A DNA stretch of 9,102 nt from the NCBI GenBank assembly GCA_031276935.1, contig JAISMD010000023.1, forward strand, positions 1 through 9,102, in the 5' to 3' direction. The notes beneath the pieces were generated by a model. The model was not told the origin of the DNA, ran no database searches, and saw only the letters and a list, made by a program, of their open reading frames with translations. The position numbers were made by a program, and so were the translations under genes. Position 1 is the stretch's first letter; every line of letters starts with the position of its first letter. Source of the stretch: Puniceicoccales bacterium. Its GTDB lineage: Bacteria > Verrucomicrobiota > Verrucomicrobiia > Opitutales > LL51. Shown here in pieces: positions 5,593 through 9,102 of the stretch.

Positions 5593-5793
5593 ATGAACAC
5601 AAAAATGAATGAAGACGAAAAAAAAGCCATCGCAATGATGTCCGAAAAAGCACGGGAAACCCTCGATGCCATGGGAAAACTTTTCCTTGAAAATCCCGAC
5701 GTCCCACAGGATATCCGGGAAAAAGCTCTCCACGAAATCCAAAAAACAGAAAAGGAAATTACGAGAATTACAACTATTCATCCGACGGAATAG
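5593..5793 (+). CDS. Unrecognised 66-residue helical protein
   Basis: Function unknown. The protein is highly charged and almost wholly helical: residues 6-34 (NEDEKKAIAMMSEKARETLD onwards) and 38-60 form two helices broken by NPDVPQD (34-40), which suggests a helical hairpin. It has no Cys, no signal peptide and no membrane segment. The start is ATG 5593, with a second in-frame ATG at residue 5; neither has a Shine-Dalgarno site. An ORF of similar length lies opposite (5587-5781, minus), but this strand is preferred for its soluble composition and its continuity with the upstream plus-strand genes. It lies 53 nt after paralogue B and converges with plsX. Confidence 0.6.
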   Translation: MNTKMNEDEKKAIAMMSEKARETLDAMGKLFLENPDVPQDIREKALHEIQKTEKEITRITTIHPTE

Positions 5794-5800
5794 ATTTTTA

Positions 5801-5824
5801 TTCTCACCATTTTTCTCACCATTT
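5801..5824. repeat. 12-bp perfect tandem duplication (TTCTCACCATTT x2)
   Basis: The two 12-bp units at 5801-5812 and 5813-5824 are identical and adjacent, starting 8 nt after the stop of the 66-residue gene. The second unit supplies one arm of the hairpin at 5817-5850. Confidence 0.9.
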
Positions 5825-5850
5825 GTGACGGTACTTTTTTACCGTTGGTG
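5817..5850. terminator. Possible bidirectional terminator hairpin between convergent genes
   Basis: ACGGTA (5828-5833) and TACCGT (5840-5845) pair around a CTTTTT loop, and CACCA (5817-5821) can pair with TGGTG (5846-5850) with a 6-nt bulge on one side. The site lies between the convergent gene ends at 5793 and 5900. No strong T-run follows the stem on either strand, so termination activity is uncertain. Confidence 0.35.
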
Positions 5851-5899
5851 TTTACCGTTTGGCGAAAAGCAAAAGGTTTTCAAAAAATCTCTGCCGGTT

Positions 5900-6940
5900 T
5901 TAGAGAGAAGCTTGGTAGATTGCGTTGGCGCGTTCAATTTTCTCCAGACAGCGCTCCCGTGCACCCTTCCCCGTAACCGAAAGTGCTATCCCAACCGCAC
6001 TGCGTATGGCCCGATGATTACTGGATCCGTGCGCCTTCAAAACCATTCCATTTAAACCCAGTAAACTCGCCGCACCATATTTTTCCGGATTTAAACGCTG
6101 TTTGAGTGCATCGAACACTCCCCGTGATAATAACGCTCCCAACATGCGTAAGGGATTGGCTTTATATTCATCGCGGATGTAATCCTTTAACTGAATTACC
6201 AGCGACTCCAATGTCTTTAGTAAAATATTTCCCACAAAACCATCGCATAGGACCAAATCCACCTTGCTGTCAAAAACTTGGAAACCTTCAATGAGACCGA
6301 CGTAGTGAATCATTTCCCCCATCGCTTTAAGCAATTTATTGGCTTCAACGGAGGTTTCATTGCCCTTACCTTCCTCCGTCCCAATGGTCAATAGGCCGAC
6401 CCGGGGTTGGTTAATCCCCAAAACCCGTGCACAATAATTACTGCCTAAAATCGCATTATGTACCATCTGGAGTGGGGTCGTATTGGGATTGGCTCCCACA
6501 TCCGTCATGACAATATGGTGGCGCATCGTCGGCATAACCGTAGCCAATGTCGGCCGCTCCACACCGGCCATGGGCCGTAGTTTAAGCAGACTTCCCGCCA
6601 TTAAACTTCCCGTATTTCCACAACTCAACATCGCATCCGCAACCCCCGTCCGAACCAATTCTATGGTGCGAATAACGGAGGCATCTTTTTTACTACGCAG
6701 GGCCTGGAGAGGTTTTTCATCCATGGCGATAACCTCCGAAGCGTGAACAATTTCAACGGGAGCATCATCGCCTATATTTTGTATCTTGAGATTCTCACGA
6801 ATTTGCCCCTCGTCTCCCACCAGAATAATCCGATAATCATTCCGATCCTCCAACGCCCCCTTAACTCCGGCAATTACTTCTCCCGGACCAAGGTCTGAAC
6901 CCATCACATCGATGGCAATAACGGGAGAAATCCTATCCAT
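5900..6940 (-). CDS. plsX: Phosphate acyltransferase PlsX
   Basis: PlsX converts acyl-ACP and phosphate to acyl-phosphate, the donor used by PlsY to begin phospholipid synthesis; it acts in the cytoplasm at the membrane surface. The 346-residue length is usual for the family. Family blocks are intact: IAIDVMGSD (8-16), SCGNTGSLMA (106-115), TDVGAN (146-151), GTEEGKGN (187-194), CDGFVGN (232-238), GAASLLGLNG (289-298) and AHGSSN (303-308). I chose ATG 6940, which puts DVMGSD near the N-terminus; an open frame to 7006 would overlap rpmF and add 22 residues unlike the family. It starts 7 nt after the rpmF stop, so translational coupling is likely and no clear Shine-Dalgarno site is needed. The fabH gene that often follows plsX is absent; the next genes run in the opposite direction. 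Confidence 0.97.
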   Translation of the reverse strand: MDRISPVIAIDVMGSDLGPGEVIAGVKGALEDRNDYRIILVGDEGQIRENLKIQNIGDDAPVEIVHASEVIAMDEKPLQALRSKKDASVIRTIELVRTGVADAMLSCGNTGSLMAGSLLKLRPMAGVERPTLATVMPTMRHHIVMTDVGANPNTTPLQMVHNAILGSNYCARVLGINQPRVGLLTIGTEEGKGNETSVEANKLLKAMGEMIHYVGLIEGFQVFDSKVDLVLCDGFVGNILLKTLESLVIQLKDYIRDEYKANPLRMLGALLSRGVFDALKQRLNPEKYGAASLLGLNGMVLKAHGSSNHRAIRSAVGIALSVTGKGARERCLEKIERANAIYQASL

Positions 6941-6947
6941 GGGCAAT

Positions 6948-7124
6948 CTATTGGTCCAGGGTAATGACCTGACGGCCCCGGTACAACCCCGTGGAGGGAT
7001 CGACATGGTGCATCATAAACAAAGAACCATCCGGGTTTTTGGAAAATTGTGGGGCAATAAAACGATTCATTCCCCTACGTTTACGACTCCTTTGCTTCGA
7101 TTGCTTTCTCTTTTGTTGTCCCAT
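6948..7124 (-). CDS. rpmF: 50S ribosomal protein L32
   Basis: A 58-residue basic protein of the large ribosomal subunit. The N-terminus MGQQKRKQSKQRSRKRRG is the usual lysine/arginine-rich tail, and the end (MMHHVDPSTGLYRGRQVI) matches the HH...YRGRxVI block of proteobacterial-type L32. The zinc-binding cysteines of the C+ form are absent. ATG 7124 was chosen because the family begins immediately before the basic tail; the open frame extends to 7172 but gives a non-family extension. GGAG lies 14 nt upstream, too far to be an ideal site. It is first in the rpmF-plsX operon, a common bacterial pairing. A possible 29-codon ORF with a good ribosome site ends 13 nt before this start. Confidence 0.95.
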   Translation of the reverse strand: MGQQKRKQSKQRSRKRRGMNRFIAPQFSKNPDGSLFMMHHVDPSTGLYRGRQVITLDQ

Positions 7125-7137
7125 GGGCTTGAAAATT

Positions 7138-7227
7138 TCACTCCAAAAAAAACAGAAAGCGTAGGACGTCAAGTCTTTTCCACCGCTTTTTCCACATACT
7201 CCATTCCGCTTCCATGGAAATTTTCAT
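7138..7227 (-). CDS. Possible 29-residue leader or small protein upstream of rpmF
   Basis: The minus strand has a strong GGGAGG, then 7 nt later an ATG (7225-7227), opening a frame that ends in TGA (7138-7140), 13 nt before the rpmF start. The peptide is rich in Trp, Lys, Arg and Phe (MKIFMEAEWSMWKKRWKRLD at the start) and strongly basic. An in-frame ATG two codons earlier sits too close to the ribosome site. It could be a translated leader coupling to rpmF, a small protein, or chance. Nothing in the sequence identifies a homologue. Confidence 0.35.
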   Translation of the reverse strand: MKISMEAEWSMWKKRWKRLDVLRFLFFLE

Positions 7228-7289
7228 AGCCATACCTCCCAACGCCAAGAATAAAAAGACGACTGACCACCCAGACGTGCGATTGCCCA

Positions 7290-7326
7290 AAGAAAAGTGA
7301 AAAGAAAAAAACGAAAAGAATGAAAA
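7290..7326 (-). other. Pyrimidine-rich tract after the OTU gene
   Basis: Directly after the TAG of the OTU protease gene the minus strand is almost entirely T and C for about 37 bases, with several T-runs of 4 to 7. There is no GC-rich stem before it, so it is not a standard intrinsic terminator, though the T-runs could help termination. The remainder of 7125-7326 holds the small ORF at 7138-7227 and no convincing promoter. Confidence 0.5.
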
Positions 7327-8088
7327 CTAGGGATTGATGAGAAAATAGGTTTCCCGGCAGCCGGATTCCTCTCCAACGGGGATTATCGCATCTTCGGGAA
7401 TCGCTACCGTCCAATGGTTATTGTTGATATTGTGGAGCCAAATTGTTTTTTCATTAGCCGCTTCCTTGTGGACCTCGTCGATGGAATCGTAGTGGAACGC
7501 TTCCCCTTCATAGGTGAAGAGATCATAGCCGAAATTCCTTTCCGAACTCGATACGATAATATCGCGATCGAGAGCCTTGGAAACATAGGGTAAGGCAGCC
7601 GTGTCTAACCACTCGTGCCCACCAAACATACGTCCAATTTCCTGGTGCGATGGACCAAATTCCGTCCTCGCTGCGCACTTCGCCGACCTATGTTTCAATT
7701 CCATAATTTCATCCACACGAATCAGTTCATCATTCGGCTTAAATCCTCTCAGTAACGCCCAAAAACCACAATTTCCATCGTGGGGAACATCGTATAAAAC
7801 TCGACCAAATTCTTTCATCAATCTCGGCGTACGCATTTTCCGGGACGGTACCGCCCGTGGACGCTTGTCTTCGATCACCGACCGTATTTTTAATGCGGCC
7901 TCCGAAGCCGTTTCCTCTTCCTGGGTAGCAACGGGAACCGGTAAAGTTTCGCCGTAGCTAACCATTTTCCTAAGACTATTTTCCCGGTGTATGGAAATAA
8001 TTTGCAGCGATAAAACACACATGGCCACCACCATCAACGATATGGCGATTAGCCAAAACCAAATACCTTCTCGACCCACTCTACCCAT
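7327..8088 (-). CDS. Membrane-anchored OTU-like cysteine protease (probable deubiquitinase)
   Basis: The 253-residue protein has one hydrophobic segment (residues 9-31), then a linker rich in Glu, Ala and basic residues (32-90), then an OTU-like domain (about 92-235). The nucleophile motif is HDGNCGFWALLRG (103-115; D104 and C107), and the general base is H225 in NNNHWTVAI. Both blocks are hallmarks of the OTU peptidase superfamily, whose members cleave ubiquitin or ubiquitin-like chains; bacteria lack ubiquitin, so known bacterial OTU enzymes act on host cells. The position of the anchor relative to basic residues is ambiguous (Arg on both sides). ATG 8088 is used; no Shine-Dalgarno site is close (GGAG is 20 nt away), and a small CGCT/AGCG hairpin (8089-8100) directly precedes it. 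Gene identity is fairly secure; ubiquitin specificity and delivery are inference. Confidence 0.85.
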   Translation of the reverse strand: MGRVGREGIWFWLIAISLMVVAMCVLSLQIISIHRENSLRKMVSYGETLPVPVATQEEETASEAALKIRSVIEDKRPRAVPSRKMRTPRLMKEFGRVLYDVPHDGNCGFWALLRGFKPNDELIRVDEIMELKHRSAKCAARTEFGPSHQEIGRMFGGHEWLDTAALPYVSKALDRDIIVSSSERNFGYDLFTYEGEAFHYDSIDEVHKEAANEKTIWLHNINNNHWTVAIPEDAIIPVGEESGCRETYFLINP

Positions 8089-8192
8089 CGCTGGTTAGCG
8101 TAATTATTCTCCGCATATTTTCAAGAAAAACATTCGCTGTCGGAAAAACTGCGGTACACTGTTATCGTAGCAACATAATCTAGCGAAAAAAT

Positions 8193-8312
8193 ATGGATTG
8201 GGAATTATTTTTTTGGAGGAAAATTGCTCAAATTTCCTCGATTCAATTTGGTTTAAAATTTTTTGACCTTGCAATATTTCCCGGTCTCACTAGCTGGTGT
8301 CATTCAACATGA
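8193..8312 (+). CDS. Possible 39-residue upstream ORF overlapping the L25 start
   Basis: An ATG at 8193 opens a 39-codon frame whose TGA (8310-8312) overlaps the L25 ATG (8309-8311) as ATGA, the classic geometry of translational coupling. The peptide is aromatic and hydrophobic (MDWELFFWRKIAQIS at the start) and resembles nothing I know. No Shine-Dalgarno site precedes it, which weakens the case; it may be only a chance open frame in the L25 leader. Confidence 0.3.
   Translation: MDWELFFWRKIAQISSIQFGLKFFDLAIFPGLTSWCHST
8216..8239 (+). promoter_or_regulatory. Hairpin in the L25 leader that encloses an SD-like sequence
   Basis: GAGGAAA (8216-8222) pairs perfectly with TTTCCTC (8233-8239), with two further pairs after one mismatch and a GCTC loop. 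The 5' arm includes the GGAGG at 8215-8219, a strong Shine-Dalgarno sequence, followed only by a TTG as a possible start. The rest of 8089-8308 holds a CATAAT (8174-8179) without a good -35. Leader autoregulation by L25 is known in some bacteria; here it is only suggested. Confidence 0.4.
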
Positions 8313-8917
8313 AGCGATTACATCTCACATTCAGCGAACGTACGGAAAAAGGACGACATCCGGCTTCTCGGCTACGCAAATTAGGTCGCGTACCGTCGAT
8401 TATTTATGGGAAATCGGGATCGTTCCCCATCAGCATCGATGACGTGGAGTTCCGAATGTTGATGCGGCAAAAGGGAGACGCTGCCGTTACGGTAGAACTT
8501 ACCAACCAAAGTAAATCCGTGCTCACCATCATCACCGAAATCCAACGCAATACCATCACGGACCATTTTATGCACGTAGATTTCCAAGAGATATCGGAGG
8601 GGGAAAAATTAACAACCAGTGTTCCCATCCACGTCAAAGGGGAAGCCTTCGGAGTCAAAAATGAAAAGGCGATGTTGGAAATCGTCCGCCATCGGGTTAG
8701 CGTACGCTGCCTTCCCCGACATCTCATCGAAGGCATCGAAGTGGATGTAACGGACCTCCATGCCGGACAAAATATCCATATCAAGGATCTCCCCATTTTC
8801 GAAGGCGTTGAATATCCCGGGGACGGGCAAGGCGTCGTCATTGCCTGCGTCGGCGAGACGGCGGAAAGCGAAGAAAAAACAGCTCCCGGAACGGAAGAAA
8901 AATCTGCCGAAAAGTAA
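8309..8917 (+). CDS. rplY: 50S ribosomal protein L25, long (TL5/CTC) form
   Basis: L25 binds 5S rRNA in the large subunit. The 202-residue length fits the two-domain TL5/CTC form. The N-terminal 5S-binding domain (about 1-92) has the hallmark [12 protein letters not shown] (23-34) and HVDFQEIS (89-96). The C-terminal beta domain (about 97-182) has [16 protein letters not shown] (135-150) and [10 protein letters not shown] (152-161). An acidic Glu/Lys-rich tail (184-202) is also typical. ATG 8309 is preferred because it begins at MKRLHL, close to the family start; an in-frame GTG at 8297 would add four residues. GGTG 9 nt upstream is a weak ribosome site, and an upstream ORF overlaps the start. 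It is followed 5 nt later by pth, a frequent partner. Confidence 0.95.
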   Translation: MKRLHLTFSERTEKGRHPASRLRKLGRVPSIIYGKSGSFPISIDDVEFRMLMRQKGDAAVTVELTNQSKSVLTIITEIQRNTITDHFMHVDFQEISEGEKLTTSVPIHVKGEAFGVKNEKAMLEIVRHRVSVRCLPRHLIEGIEVDVTDLHAGQNIHIKDLPIFEGVEYPGDGQGVVIACVGETAESEEKTAPGTEEKSAEK

Positions 8918-8922
8918 TTCCC

Positions 8923-9102
8923 ATGCCTTTCAAGCTCATTGTTGGCCTCGGTAATCCGGGTGCGCTCTACGAAGGCACGCGCCATAATATGGGCTTTTTC
9001 GTCCTTGACCATTTTGCTAAAAACCTGGGCTACGGCCTCTGGCAATACGATCGATCGATGGCCGCATTTTCACTAAAGATTCCCCGTTCCGACGGTAATC
9101 TT
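8923..9102 (+). CDS. pth: Peptidyl-tRNA hydrolase, 5' part (cut by the window edge)
   Basis: Pth frees tRNA from peptidyl-tRNA dropped by ribosomes. The first 60 residues are present and in frame to the last base. The family signature [19 protein letters not shown] (4-22) is intact, including N11 and the catalytic H21, at the same positions as in the E. coli enzyme counted with the initiator Met. The ATG lies 5 nt after the rplY stop, with no strong Shine-Dalgarno site, so translation is probably coupled to L25 in one operon. The rest, including the catalytic Asp, lies beyond the window. Confidence 0.97.
   Translation, partial: MPFKLIVGLGNPGALYEGTRHNMGFFVLDHFAKNLGYGLWQYDRSMAAFSLKIPRSDGNL

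Noticed and set aside
5587..5781. Minus-strand ORF rich in Phe and His opposite the 66-residue gene
   Set aside because: Its composition is the antisense of a Lys/Glu-rich helical protein, and it lacks a supporting ribosome site.
6941..7006. 22-residue N-terminal extension of PlsX
   Set aside because: It overlaps rpmF and does not resemble the family N-terminus; the ATG at 6940 fits.
7169..7414. Minus-strand ORF with a hydrophobic middle overlapping the OTU gene
   Set aside because: It overlaps the conserved OTU catalytic region in another frame, and its hydrophobicity comes from the pyrimidine-rich tract at 7290-7326.
8404..9045. Long 213-codon minus-strand ORF opposite L25 and pth
   Set aside because: It is antisense to two strongly recognised genes; its composition reflects their codons.
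1..9102. CRISPR array, toxin-antitoxin pair, insertion sequence or prophage genes
   Set aside because: No evenly spaced repeats, transposase motifs, terminal inverted repeats or integrase motifs were seen. The small genes at 4391-5793 do not match a toxin-antitoxin layout I can support.

Overview
The window reads as part of a bacterial chromosome, most likely a host-associated member of the Verrucomicrobiota (PVC superphylum). This placement is an inference. It rests on a minor pseudopilin with a trace of the H-X9-DG signature common in Verrucomicrobia, Planctomycetes and Lentisphaerae, a prepilin cleavage site lacking the usual -1 glycine, an rpmF-plsX pair and a long-form L25 followed by pth. 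A membrane-anchored OTU-type cysteine protease and several small unrecognised proteins with paralogues suggest life with a eukaryotic host.

Layout from left to right. (1) 36-1465, minus strand: two unrecognised genes that share a short repeat domain (one copy in the downstream gene, two clear copies and one faint copy in the upstream gene). (2) 1605-2462, minus: an unrecognised 285-residue protein with its own possible promoter. (3) 2690-4241, minus: a two-gene operon for minor pseudopilins (a GspJ-like protein, then a GspG/H-X9-DG-like protein), ending in a good intrinsic terminator at 2638-2673. (4) 4391-5793, plus: a run of small genes, comprising two tandem paralogues that are largely amphipathic helix, a doubtful small ORF between them and a 66-residue helical protein. 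(5) 5900-7124, minus: rpmF-plsX, a housekeeping operon convergent with block 4. No fabH follows plsX. (6) 7327-8088, minus: the OTU protease. (7) 8309-9102, plus: L25 (rplY) and the 5' part of pth, preceded by a possible leader with an SD-containing hairpin and a 39-codon ORF that overlaps the L25 start by ATGA.

The housekeeping blocks (lipid synthesis start, ribosomal proteins, peptidyl-tRNA recycling) alternate with accessory blocks. The accessory genes have AT-rich flanks, mostly lack recognisable Shine-Dalgarno sites and show local duplication. The strongest candidates for undescribed biology are the YxVxxKK repeat family (36-1465), the helical paralogue pair (4391-5539) and the OTU protease. 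No direct evidence here shows that these act together, or that any of them is secreted. No tRNA, rRNA, CRISPR array, transposase or origin was seen.
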